From the NCBI GenBank assembly GCA_017454745.1, contig JAFTCL010000028.1:1-64000 (forward strand): a stretch of 64,000 nt of DNA, read 5' to 3'. The translations under genes and the position numbers were made by a program. This DNA is from Kiritimatiellia bacterium. Its GTDB lineage: Bacteria > Verrucomicrobiota > Kiritimatiellia > RFP12 > UBA1067. This document shows positions 16,132 through 24,741 of this stretch, piece after piece. Under the pieces are notes generated by a model that had not been told where the DNA came from, ran no database searches, and was given only the letters and a program-made list of their open reading frames with translations. How positions within the stretch are numbered: position 1 is the stretch's first letter; each line of letters opens with the position of its first letter.

Positions 16132-18216
16132 TTAAAAACGGCGAGGTTTGCCGCGCTGTTTCTTGAAGCGGTCGAAACTCCCGCTGCGCGGTCTGCCCCG
16201 GCCGGGACTGGCCGCCCGCGGTTTGCGGTTGCCCGCGACGCTGCCTCCCGGCCGTCCAAAACGCGGACGTTCGCTGCGTTCGCCGCCACGGAAGCCGGGC
16301 TTGCGGCCGCCGAAGCGCGGCCGTTCTTCGCGTTCGCCGAAATGCTTTCTCCCGCCGCGCTCGAAGCGCGGGCGTTCTTCGCGCCTCTCTTCGCGGAAAC
16401 CGGGCTTGCGGCCGCCGAAGCGCGGCTTTTCTTCGCGTTCGCCGAACCGTTTCTGCCCGCCGCGCTCGAAGCGCGGGCGCTTTTCACGCTTTTCTTCTTT
16501 CGGGGCTTTCCGTTTCGGCGGTTTAGGAATCTCTTGGTCGTAACGGGCCAGCTTGGATTCAAATTCGGCCTGATCCTCGTCCAGCTCGCGTTTTTCCTTG
16601 GCTTTCAGATTACGGCTGAAGGGTTCGTCGTACCAGTGGGATTCGACGACCTGATTCTCCTCGTTCTCTGAACGTTTAGACGTCTTGGCGGCTTTGGAAC
16701 GTTCCGGTTTAGGCCGTTCGGGCTTGGGATGTTTGAACGCCGGTTTTTCCGGTTTCGGGGGCTCGTCCAACTCTTCTAGCGGCGAGTGGTGGAAATCGGG
16801 CTGGCGCCGTCCCAGGTTGCTGGGACGACGGGCACGGCGCTCGGTGCGCTCTTTGCGCTGACGCCACGGCGGCACGAAATCGCCGTTTTCGTCAACCGAC
16901 TTTCCGGCGGCACGTTCGGCTTTTTCAGAGTGGTAGGGCTGGTCGCGGCAAATGTCGATTTCCCGCTTAATCAGCCTTTCCACCGCCCGCAGCAGTCCGC
17001 GCTCTTCGGCGGAAACAAAGGAAATCGCGGCACCTGACGCCCCGGCGCGGGCGGTGCGCCCGATACGGTGGATGTATGACTCGGTCTCTTCCGGCAGGTC
17101 GTAGTTGATCACGTGGGTGATGCTGTCAACGTCGATGCCGCGGGAGGCGATATCGGTGGCGACCAACACCCGGACTTTGCCGTTGCGGAATGCGTTCAGG
17201 GTGTTGGTACGCATCCGCTGGGTCTTGTCGCTGTGGATGGCTTCCGCGCTGACATTGCCGTCGCGCAGCGTCCGGACGATTTTGTCGGCGCCGTGGCGGG
17301 TGCGGGCGAAAACCAGCACTTTGTAGTATTCCGGGTGTTCCTCCAACAGGTTCAGCAACAGCTTGGGTTTGTCCCCTTTGTCAACGAACATCAGCATTTG
17401 GTTGATTCGGTCCACGGTCGGCTGTTCCGGCGAAATGGTAATCTCCACCGGGTCGGTGACCATTTCGGCGGCGAGTTTGCGGATTTCCTTTGAGAGGGTT
17501 GCCGAGAAGAACTGCGTGTGCCGCTCCGGCGGGAGTTGCGGCAGAATCTTTTTGATGTCCGGCAGGAAACCCATGTCGAGCATCCGGTCGGCTTCGTCCA
17601 GCACAAACTCGCGAACCGCGGAAAGGGAAACGTGGCCCTGCTCCATCAGGTCAAAAAGACGGCCGGGCGTGGCGATGACGATTTCCGCCCCGCGTTGGAG
17701 CGCCTTGACCTGCGGGTTTTGCCCTACGCCCCCAAACACCACCGCGAACGGCATCCCTAAGAATTTGCCGTATTCGCCGCAGCATTCGGCGATTTGCGCC
17801 GCCAATTCGCGGGTCGGGGCCAGCACTAGGGCGCGGGGCAGTCCGGGCTGGGCTTTGTTTTCGGTGTCGGCGGCGAGCCGATGGAGAATCGGCAACAGGA
17901 ATGCCGCGGTTTTGCCGGTACCGGTTTGGGCGCACCCCAGCAAATCGCTTCCGGAAAGCAAATGGGGAATCGCCTGTTCCTGGATCGGGGTCGGCTGAAG
18001 GTAGCCCTCCTCCGCCACCGCGTGCTGCAACAGCGGGTTCAACAGCCCGAATACGTTGGATGCAAATTGTTCCGGCAGTTCACCTTTGGGTTTTGGCGGC
18101 TCTTTCGGCAGCTCGCGCTCCGCCAGTCCGGGATGTCTGTTTTTGCGCCGACGGTACGGCGCGTGTCCGCCGCGGCCTCTCCGGCGGCGGGAAAAGTCTT
18201 TATCTTCTGAATTCAT
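16132..18216 (-). CDS. DEAD-box ATP-dependent RNA helicase with basic repeat tail (RhlE-like)
   Basis: A 694-aa helicase. The core (residues ~50-430) has the Q motif (PTPIQEQAI), Walker A AQTGTGKT (96-103), PTRELAAQ, DEAD (VLDEADRML, near 206), SAT and HRIGRTARAG. These define an ATP-dependent RNA-duplex unwinder of the RhlE/CsdA group. The ~265-residue C-terminal extension is highly basic and contains a 35-residue unit in two full copies plus a partial (RPRFERGG, FGEREE, PRFGGRKPGFR) near residues 572-665. This is probably a disordered RNA-binding tail like RGG tails. No Shine-Dalgarno precedes the ATG; the upstream sequence is AT-rich. It is monocistronic, followed by a terminator. Confidence 0.93.
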   Translation of the reverse strand: MNSEDKDFSRRRRGRGGHAPYRRRKNRHPGLAERELPKEPPKPKGELPEQFASNVFGLLNPLLQHAVAEEGYLQPTPIQEQAIPHLLSGSDLLGCAQTGTGKTAAFLLPILHRLAADTENKAQPGLPRALVLAPTRELAAQIAECCGEYGKFLGMPFAVVFGGVGQNPQVKALQRGAEIVIATPGRLFDLMEQGHVSLSAVREFVLDEADRMLDMGFLPDIKKILPQLPPERHTQFFSATLSKEIRKLAAEMVTDPVEITISPEQPTVDRINQMLMFVDKGDKPKLLLNLLEEHPEYYKVLVFARTRHGADKIVRTLRDGNVSAEAIHSDKTQRMRTNTLNAFRNGKVRVLVATDIASRGIDVDSITHVINYDLPEETESYIHRIGRTARAGASGAAISFVSAEERGLLRAVERLIKREIDICRDQPYHSEKAERAAGKSVDENGDFVPPWRQRKERTERRARRPSNLGRRQPDFHHSPLEELDEPPKPEKPAFKHPKPERPKPERSKAAKTSKRSENEENQVVESHWYDEPFSRNLKAKEKRELDEDQAEFESKLARYDQEIPKPPKRKAPKEEKREKRPRFERGGQKRFGEREEKPRFGGRKPGFREERREERPRFERGGRKHFGEREERPRFGGRKPGFRGGERSERPRFGRPGGSVAGNRKPRAASPGRGRPRSGSFDRFKKQRGKPRRF
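16255..16500 (-). repeat. 105-bp in-frame tandem repeat in the helicase tail
   Basis: Two near-identical 105-bp units plus a partial third encode the 35-residue motif with the landmarks RPRFERGG, FGEREE and FGGRKPGFR. The similarity is seen at the DNA level too (the segment cgccgaagcgcgg recurs). Such tandem units can expand or contract by recombination without breaking the frame. Confidence 0.7.
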
Positions 18217-18338
18217 AACGCTTATAATTTATAATTTTTTCCGAAGACGCACAAGGTCAAAGTTGGAAATACCGCGAAAATATTTCTTATTTGCGGCAAC
18301 CAGTACGGCGGTTGCAAAACCGCTGAACTCTCGCGTTG

Positions 18339-19772
18339 TCAAATGCCAAGCAGCGTACGGAACGGGACGAGGGCATCGAAATAATTGTCGGCCTCGACGA
18401 TTGGCGCAAGATGTCCATCGTAAACCAATGCCGTGCGGATGGACTTGTTGGTGGGTCTGCCAATCCGTGCGACTTTCTCCTCTACTTCCCTGATGACGTC
18501 CCTTCCGATTTCGCGTTGGCGTTTCACCTCCACGACATAGAGCGCGCGCCGGGTCTGGAGAAGCAAGTCGATCTGTACGCCCCTGCTGTGTTTCGAGTCG
18601 GTACGGCGAAACGGTGCGGCGGACTCAATGAGCGCATTCCCGAGATGGAGAGGCGCAATGAGGTCTGGATAGTTGTTCACGACCAGATTCTCAAATGCGT
18701 ACCCCATGACGGACGCCCATCCGTCGAGTGCATCGAGGCCGATGAATGAATACGAGCCGTCGTCAATCGTATCCTTTTCCGGTTCAATGTACTTCAGGTA
18801 AAACCGCGAGTAGTTGTCCTTGAGGCGATAGCGGCGTTCTTTTGGGAGACGACCTGTTTCCGGGTTCCGTCCGGCGTCAAGTGCCACAAGACCGGCCTCC
18901 TTCAGAAGTTCCAGCGACTTCGAGATCTTGCCGCCTTTATCTATGCCCAGTTCATGGGCCACTTCGGTCACGCTTTTGGGACCGTCGACGAGACTGCGGA
19001 TAACCCTTCCGGACAGCTGGGGCTGCCGCGTGATAGCGTCAAGGAACATTTCGTCAAAGTCGGTACGCAACGTGCTCTTCGCCCGAAAAGCCATCTTTCG
19101 GATGTTTTCATCAGCAGAAAGTCCTGGATCGATCTCTTCAAGGTAACGCGGAACGCCACCTGTGACGGAAAGCACATCAATGATCTCCCGCACGTCGATC
19201 CGCTCAACTGCGTTTCCCCAGAATTTTACGCACTGGGCGAGAGGGAGTTCCCTCACTTCCATTTCCAGCGGGCGCCTTCCCATGAAGGTGCTGTTGTCAA
19301 TGATGTGCTTCTTGACCCATGCCGAGACGCTGCCGCATAGCACGAACACCAGCCGGTCGTGCTTCTTCCAGTAGTTGTCCCATGCGATCTTGATCGTGTC
19401 GGCAAACATGTCATCAAAGTAGCCAAGCCACGACACCTCGTCCAACAACACGACCGTCCTTTCATCATCGTGAATCTCCCTGTCGAGTCGCAGAAACGCA
19501 TTCAGCCAGTTTGAGGGAGGCGTGTCGTCCGCACCTGTTTGGGCCGAGAGTTGCAAAGCAAACGCCTTGAGTTCGGACCCGTTATCGTAGTTGGTCTTGG
19601 GCCTGACACCTTAGATCTTGATGAATCTGGCATTCGACAATGACGCAAAATGCTCAATCAGGGTTGACTTGCCGATTCGTCTCCTGCCACGACATGTGCA
19701 AAGAGACGTCACGCTCTTACCCCAAAGGGCCTGAAGATCGGCTAATTGCGACTCTCGTCCGAAAAATTTCAT
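18339..19772 (-). pseudogene. AAA ATPase (ATPase_2 / DUF234 type), interrupted by an in-frame stop
   Basis: Read from the ATG at 19772, the frame gives MKFFGRESQLADLQ and then a Walker A GRRRIGKST (residues 29-37). A TAA (19611-19613) follows at codon 54. The same frame then stays open for 423 more codons to 18339. It contains Walker B (VVLLDEVSWLG) and a winged-helix segment (VTEVAHELGIDKGGKISKSLELL). A C-terminal nuclease-like domain (SRGVQIDLLLQTRRALYVVEVKRQ) resembles the DUF234/restriction-endonuclease fold. The full length (477 codons) fits the family. The expected codon at the stop would encode the residue after FIKI, so one GAA-to-TAA-type substitution explains the break. It is probably inactive unless read through or restarted internally. 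Confidence 0.8.
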
Positions 19773-19835
19773 AATTTCTCCATTGAAGGCATGATTAGTT
19801 GACCAAAAATCGTCCCGTAAGTCAAATTGGAAAGC

Positions 19836-19923
19836 GCACCAATTTTAATTTTCCAAACTTTGGTGCACTTTTTCGCACCGCCATAAAAGTGCACAAAACT
19901 TCAGAAATCGGACTTTGGTGCAC
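19836..19923. repeat. Cluster of TTGGTGC inverted and direct repeats upstream of the ATPase
   Basis: GCACCAA at 19836-19842 is inverted relative to TTGGTGC at 19860-19866. ACTTTGGTGCAC occurs at 19857-19868 and again at 19912-19923. GTGCACTTTT (19863-19872) pairs with AAAAGTGCAC (19885-19894) as a 10-bp stem. The cluster lies 64-151 nt upstream of the ATPase start, so an operator or mobile-element end is possible. The rest of 19773-20047 holds no gene. Confidence 0.45.
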
Positions 19924-20047
19924 ATCACTTGGTTATCCCATCGTCGCCATGATTACGCTTGTCCCTCCCGGTCGCTGGCCAATGCCACTAAAATATTTCT
20001 TGTCTACGGCAGCCAGTGCGGCGGTTGCGAATTTGTATTTTTTCCCA

Positions 20048-20959
20048 TTACCCGATCAGGCGCAACGGGTTCTCAATGCCGATCAGGCTGAGTTCTCGTT
20101 CGGTCAACCCGATCCGCTCCCGCAAAATGCCCATCATCTTTGCCATTGGGGCGGTGGCTCCGACTAAGCAGTTGCGCACGGGGTTCCAGAGCAAGCCGTC
20201 CGGCTCCAGCCGCGCATTCGCGCCGCAGACTTCGTATTCGCCCGGTTGCATACCCGCCGGATATTGCGCGTCGGAGACGGCGATTAACCGTTCGGCGGGA
20301 ACCGCCCGGCAATAGACCTTCAGTGCCGTGTCGGGCAAGTGGTGTCCGTCGGGAATGAACATGACGCTGGCGCGGTCTTCCGCGAGTGCCGTCAGTATGA
20401 TATTGTTATGGCGCGGGATTAGGTTCGGGATTCCGTTGCCAAGATGCGTGAACGCCTTGGCACCGGCATCGATACAGGGCGCGGTTTCTTTCGGCGTGGC
20501 GGCCAGCTGGTGGCCCAGTGAAACGGTGACGCCCCGCTCCGTTAGGCATTTCACGAAAGCGGGCATCCCCTCGATCTCCGCCGCGACGGTCACCAGTTTT
20601 ATCGCACCATCCGCAGCCTCTTGATAGCGCTCGAAAAGCGCGAGGTCGGGCGGACGCACCCATTCGACAGGATGCGTCCCGACCGCCCCTGGCGCTGGGG
20701 AGATGAACGGTCCTTCGAGATGGATACCGAGAATCCGGTCGCGGCACTCCGGGTCGTTCCGTCTTGCGGCGGCAACCGTCCGAATGTTGGCGAGCACAAC
20801 GGCGGGATCGCCCGTGACGAAGGTCGGCAGGTAATGCGCCGTGCCGTCATCGGCTAGCCGTTTGGTGACGGCGCGGACCTGTTCGACGGTCAACCCGGCG
20901 GTGTTGAAGTCGATGCCGCCGTATCCGTTGATTTGCAGATCCACCCATTTCGGTTTCAT
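20048..20959 (-). CDS. nagA: N-acetylglucosamine-6-phosphate deacetylase (short form)
   Basis: A 303-aa amidohydrolase predicted to deacetylate GlcNAc-6-P to GlcN-6-P, the substrate of the nearby NagB. Start at ATG 20959 (MKPKWVDLQ), just after the symporter stop; the longer frame lacks support. Motifs in order: VDLQINGYGGIDFN (residues 5-18), 'GIHLEGPFISP', 'VTVSLGHQLA', 'AFTHLGNGIPN' and 'IAVSDAQYPAGM', the usual NagA metal- and substrate-binding loops. The protein is about 70 residues shorter than typical NagA because the small N-terminal beta-sandwich part before the barrel is missing. It is the last gene of the five-gene amino-sugar operon. Confidence 0.82.
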   Translation of the reverse strand: MKPKWVDLQINGYGGIDFNTAGLTVEQVRAVTKRLADDGTAHYLPTFVTGDPAVVLANIRTVAAARRNDPECRDRILGIHLEGPFISPAPGAVGTHPVEWVRPPDLALFERYQEAADGAIKLVTVAAEIEGMPAFVKCLTERGVTVSLGHQLAATPKETAPCIDAGAKAFTHLGNGIPNLIPRHNNIILTALAEDRASVMFIPDGHHLPDTALKVYCRAVPAERLIAVSDAQYPAGMQPGEYEVCGANARLEPDGLLWNPVRNCLVGATAPMAKMMGILRERIGLTERELSLIGIENPLRLIG

Positions 20960-20960
20960 G

Positions 20961-22460
20961 TCACGCCTCCAGTTTGTCCATGAACGCGCGTACCGCTTCC
21001 CGGTCCGCCGGAGAATCCGGCAGGAATTTTGACCCGGCGAAGAGGGCAATGGCGGTAGTGGCCGCGGTGATGCAGTACATCGGGATTAATTCGCGCAGTA
21101 CGGGCCATCTCGCGCCGATGGTGAACGCGGCAAGTCCCGTCGCGATTCCCGCGACCAGCCCGATCATGCCGGCGCGTCGGGAGATTCCCCGAATGAAAAG
21201 CCCCGCCAGCATCGGGATGGCGATCGGCGGGATGAATACGCCAAAAGCTTTGTTGGTGAGGTTAAATAGGTCGTCCGCGCCCTGCACATATTGCATCAGG
21301 AAGGTCAGCCCGATCACCAGCACGCCGGTGACTAGCGTCGCGACCCGCGCCGCGACCATCAGACGGCGTGGCGTGGCGTTGGGGTCGAACCGGCGGTAGA
21401 GGTCGTTTGTCATCACGGAGGCGACCGCGTTGAAGTTGCCCGCCAGCGTGCTCATCGTGGCGGAGAACATGGCGGCGATCACCATCCCGATCATTCCGAC
21501 GGGGAGGACCTTGCGGCAGAGCAGGGCGTAAACGCCGTTCACTTGATCCGCCGGCACTTCCGGCAGGAAAACGCGCGCGGCCATCGCCGGGAAGAAGAAG
21601 AGCGGCGGGCCGAGGAAAAGCAGCGCGGCGACCAGATAGGCCATTTTCTTGGCATCTTTCTCGCTTTTGGTCGAGTAGTAGCGCTGAACGAGCGACCAGT
21701 TGGTGGAGAGCGTCGAGCCGACTAGCAGGAAGAAGACGACCATGTACACCCAGTTGTATTTCCCGGCGGTGAGGGCGAAGAATCCCTTCGGTACGCGCTG
21801 GAGAAAGATTCCGAACCCGTGCGCCATCCCCGCGCCGCCGTCAAGCGCGGCGAGTTGGTTAAAGCAGAGCGGCGGCAGGGCGAACACGACCGCGAGGATC
21901 ACGAAGAATTGGATGAAGTCGCAGACGAGCGTTGCCTTCAGTCCGCCGAGGAAGGTGTAAAGCACAATAATCGTCCCCGACGCGGCGATCGCCCAGTTGA
22001 GCGGGAAACCCATGCCGATCCCGACGACGATTCCGATTGACAGGAGCTTGAACGCATTGTCGAGGAACTGCATCGGCAACCCCAGCCAGGCGAGTGCGCC
22101 GCACATTCCGGGCGTGTAGCGCGCGGCGATGTAGTCGATCGGGCTACGGGTCGCGGCGCGCCGCCAGCGCACGGCGAGAAACCGCGCGCCCAGCAGCACG
22201 GCGGGAACCGACAGCCAGCTGATCGTTACAGGAACCCACCCGTATTGGTACGCCAGGGCGGAGTACATGACGAACGCGAGCGCTGAGAAGCTGTTCATGT
22301 AGAACGATATGCCGCTCAGCCACCACGGAACGGATTTGTCACCGCCGAAAAAGAGGTTCGTATTTTTCGCCTTGCGGCTGAAGAATAGTCCCACGGCGAT
22401 CATCGCGGCAAAGAAGGCGATGATCACCGCATAGTCGGTGGAATGGAGCCCTTCCCGCAT
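20961..22460 (-). CDS. Sodium:solute symporter (SSS family)
   Basis: A 499-aa inner-membrane Na+-coupled transporter with about 13 hydrophobic helices. SSS features include 'NSFSALAFVMYSALAYQYGW', 'RRSPIDYIAARY'-like and 'GMGFPLNWAI..GTIIVLYTFLGGLKATLVCDFIQ' segments and 'MSTLAGNFNAVASVMTNDLY'. It resembles sialic-acid/sugar SSS permeases (NanT/SglT type). Its ATG overlaps the oxidoreductase stop by 1 nt and nagA starts 2 nt after its own stop, so it most likely imports the operon's substrate, an amino sugar or derivative. The exact substrate is not readable. Confidence 0.88.
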   Translation of the reverse strand: MREGLHSTDYAVIIAFFAAMIAVGLFFSRKAKNTNLFFGGDKSVPWWLSGISFYMNSFSALAFVMYSALAYQYGWVPVTISWLSVPAVLLGARFLAVRWRRAATRSPIDYIAARYTPGMCGALAWLGLPMQFLDNAFKLLSIGIVVGIGMGFPLNWAIAASGTIIVLYTFLGGLKATLVCDFIQFFVILAVVFALPPLCFNQLAALDGGAGMAHGFGIFLQRVPKGFFALTAGKYNWVYMVVFFLLVGSTLSTNWSLVQRYYSTKSEKDAKKMAYLVAALLFLGPPLFFFPAMAARVFLPEVPADQVNGVYALLCRKVLPVGMIGMVIAAMFSATMSTLAGNFNAVASVMTNDLYRRFDPNATPRRLMVAARVATLVTGVLVIGLTFLMQYVQGADDLFNLTNKAFGVFIPPIAIPMLAGLFIRGISRRAGMIGLVAGIATGLAAFTIGARWPVLRELIPMYCITAATTAIALFAGSKFLPDSPADREAVRAFMDKLEA

Positions 22461-23806
22461 CAGACCAACTCCCAGCCCTTCGCGTACTCACGGCTCCACA
22501 GGCGCATCGCCGCCGGATTCTGGATCGGGCGGCCCGTCACGGGGTCAAGATTAATGGCACCGCCTGTGAACTGGGCGATGTTTCCGACCAGTGCAAGATA
22601 GGTGGATTTAACGCCGATTTCCGCATTCGCGTTCGCGCGTTCAGGCGTCTTGTCGCGGATACATTTCGCGAAGTTCTCCAAATGCTCCTGCGTGGTGTCG
22701 TTCCAGCCACCGCCCGAACGGTTGTCCGTGTTGGTGATTTTTTCCTGACCGGATTTACCGTCCCAGGTGCGGACGGTCTTTCCCTTCAGATCGTAGATTT
22801 CAACCTGCCCGCCGGGAGAAAAAAACGCGCACCCTTGGTCGCCGTAAATCATTGCTCCGGTGGAGACGTTTTGGTACGGTTTGATGTTGGCGCAGCTGAG
22901 ACCTTCCCAGGTGATTAACTTGCCACCCGGAAATTCCCAAGAGATGTTCTGCGTGTCCGGCCATTCCCAATCGGTGTCGGCGGGGATCCAGTATTTTCCG
23001 CCGGAAGATACCGCGCGTTCCGGGTAATCCACGCCGAGACACCACCGCGCGATGTCCACGAAGTGTACGGAGTTGTTCCCCGCCTCGCCGGTTCCCCAGT
23101 TCCTGAACCAGTGCCAGTTGTAGTGGAGGAGGTTGTCGCGCAGATTCTCGCGTGGTGCCGGGCCTTGCCACAACTCCCAATCCAGCCAATCGGGAACGGG
23201 AATGTCGGCACCTTTGCCGATAGGGGCGCGGCGCGTCATGTACCACGTTTTTCCCCATTTCGGGGAGCCGATCGCATGTTCGTCGCGGATTGCCTTGACC
23301 GCAGCGAGGAAGGCGGCGGAGCTGCGGCGTTGCGCCCCCATTTGGAATACCATCCCCGTCTTCTTCCAAGTCTCCAAAATGATTTCGCCTTCCCTTGGGC
23401 AGAAAGCGCAGGGCTTCTCCACATACACGTGTTTGCCCGCGCGCATTGCCAGCACCGCGCTCAGCGCGTGCCAATGGTCCGGGGTTTCGGAAATGACGGC
23501 GTCCAGCTGTTTGTCCTGCAGCACCTTGCGCAGATCCTTCTCCTTCTTGGGCGTGTTACCGGAACTTTTCTGCACGAAAGCGGCGGCGAAATCACGTGCG
23601 CGTGAATCGACATCGCACACCGTGGCGACTTCAATCCCCGGAACCTTCGCGAGTACTTTTAGGATAGCTGCGCCTCGGCCCTTTTCGTGGCAGCCGATAA
23701 CCGCTACTCTCACGCGGTTGGAAGGTGCTCCCTCGCCAATCGCTTTTCCTGCCGCTGCAATGAAGAACGCCCCGGTTCCCGCTTTGATAAAATCGCGTCT
23801 TTTCAT
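22460..23806 (-). CDS. Tat-exported Gfo/Idh/MocA-family oxidoreductase
   Basis: A 448-aa NAD(P)-dependent sugar oxidoreductase. The N-terminus MKRRDFIKAGTGAFFIAAAG is a twin-arginine signal (RRDFIK), suggesting export folded with cofactor bound. The Rossmann fold follows (VRVAVIGCHEKGRG), with the family motif 'HVYVEKPCAF' (near residue 128) carrying the conserved EKP lysine. The C-terminal half has 'GNNSVHFVDIARWCLG'. PVC and Bacteroidota genomes carry many such Tat-tagged members, some known to act as retaining glycosidases or deglycosylases. It lies between the isomerase and symporter genes; substrate unknown. Confidence 0.87.
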   Translation of the reverse strand: MKRRDFIKAGTGAFFIAAAGKAIGEGAPSNRVRVAVIGCHEKGRGAAILKVLAKVPGIEVATVCDVDSRARDFAAAFVQKSSGNTPKKEKDLRKVLQDKQLDAVISETPDHWHALSAVLAMRAGKHVYVEKPCAFCPREGEIILETWKKTGMVFQMGAQRRSSAAFLAAVKAIRDEHAIGSPKWGKTWYMTRRAPIGKGADIPVPDWLDWELWQGPAPRENLRDNLLHYNWHWFRNWGTGEAGNNSVHFVDIARWCLGVDYPERAVSSGGKYWIPADTDWEWPDTQNISWEFPGGKLITWEGLSCANIKPYQNVSTGAMIYGDQGCAFFSPGGQVEIYDLKGKTVRTWDGKSGQEKITNTDNRSGGGWNDTTQEHLENFAKCIRDKTPERANANAEIGVKSTYLALVGNIAQFTGGAINLDPVTGRPIQNPAAMRLWSREYAKGWELV

Positions 23807-23822
23807 ATCCTATTTCCTTTCT

Positions 23823-24725
23823 TTACCCGCCTTGCCGTACGGAGTCCATCAGTCCTTTGAAATAGCCGATTGATAGCGGTATCCACTCTGGATTTGATGG
23901 GAAGGCGTTCGCCAGTTCAATGCCGCAGACACCCTCGTATCCCGTTGCGGCCAGCGCCTTGACCACCTTAAGGTAGTCGATCTTCCCATCGGATGAATTG
24001 GTGCCGGAACTGCCGTTAGCCGGGTCGGAGATGTTTCGGAAATGGCAGTCGAACAAACGGGCCGCGTATTTGCGGATCTCATCCGCCGGATCGAATCCGT
24101 CCGCGAAGGTGTAGGCAATGTCCATGCAGATGCCCATGCGGCGGTCGAGTTCTTTCACCACTTCCCACACGTCCGCCGGTGCGCCGAAGAGATTAGGTGC
24201 GCCGGTTTTCGGGTTGCGTCCGTGGTTATGGATCGCAAACCGGATATCGTAGCGTTCGCAGAGGCTGGAGACTTTAGCGCACAGCTCCGGTGACTGGCAC
24301 CGTTTGTTCCATTGTGTGCCGCCGTCGGGATTAGGTTTCCACGGCACGCCGACTAGCGTCGGGACGCCGAGCGCGGCGGCGTAATCGAACGCGCGTTTGG
24401 CCTCATCCTCCGTCTGCAGGTAGATCGGGCCGACGCCGTATGGGGTCACGCAGTGGTCTTCGCACTTTTTCCTGAATGCCGCGATTTCCGCCGCAGTCGA
24501 TTGGAGCGGTAGATGGAAATCCTTTACGCACAGAAAACGGATGCCGAACTTTTCCAGCGCTTCCAGTGTCTGATCGATGGTGAATTTGTTGTAGGTGTAT
24601 CCCGCCATTCCGAGGCGGAATGAAACCTTATCACGGGATTCCGGTGTACGCGGTGTTTCCGCGACGGCATTGCCGGAGGCGACGACTGCGAGCAGTCCGG
24701 CTTTCATAAAATTACGTCGGTTCAT
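23823..24725 (-). CDS. Tat-exported sugar phosphate isomerase/epimerase-like TIM barrel
   Basis: A 300-aa xylose-isomerase-like TIM-barrel protein. The N-terminus MNRRNFMKAGLLAVVASGNA is a twin-arginine signal. The barrel shows metal-site segments 'FAIHNHGRNPK' (His), 'GICMDIAYTFADG' (Asp), 'LFDCHFRNIS' (His) and 'GVCGIELANAF' (Glu), as in AP-endonuclease-2 family sugar isomerases. It is paired with the Gfo/Idh gene 17 nt away. In related systems such pairs modify a sugar to a 3-keto form or epimerise it. The periplasmic location suggests processing before uptake by the symporter. Confidence 0.83.
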   Translation of the reverse strand: MNRRNFMKAGLLAVVASGNAVAETPRTPESRDKVSFRLGMAGYTYNKFTIDQTLEALEKFGIRFLCVKDFHLPLQSTAAEIAAFRKKCEDHCVTPYGVGPIYLQTEDEAKRAFDYAAALGVPTLVGVPWKPNPDGGTQWNKRCQSPELCAKVSSLCERYDIRFAIHNHGRNPKTGAPNLFGAPADVWEVVKELDRRMGICMDIAYTFADGFDPADEIRKYAARLFDCHFRNISDPANGSSGTNSSDGKIDYLKVVKALAATGYEGVCGIELANAFPSNPEWIPLSIGYFKGLMDSVRQGG

Positions 24726-24741
24726 GTGTCCATCTCCGGTT

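Larger units (their letters stand above)
18277..20031. repeat. 42-bp imperfect direct repeats bracketing the ATPase gene
   Basis: Copies at 18277-18318 and 19990-20031 share 36 of 42 positions by eye, both starting AAAATATTTCTT and ending CGGCGGTTGC.AA. All six differences are transitions. They flank exactly the broken ATPase gene and its upstream region (about 1.7 kb), between the helicase gene and the nag operon. This could mark an inserted unit or a dispersed repeat that recombined. No other copy was noticed in the window. Confidence 0.55.

Noticed and set aside
16808-16827. Palindrome CGTCCCA/TGGGACG in the helicase gene, considered as another copy of the jetC REP unit
   Set aside because: The loop and flanks differ from the jetC units (no AGA loop, no TCCCAGTAT tail) and it encodes ordinary helicase linker residues.
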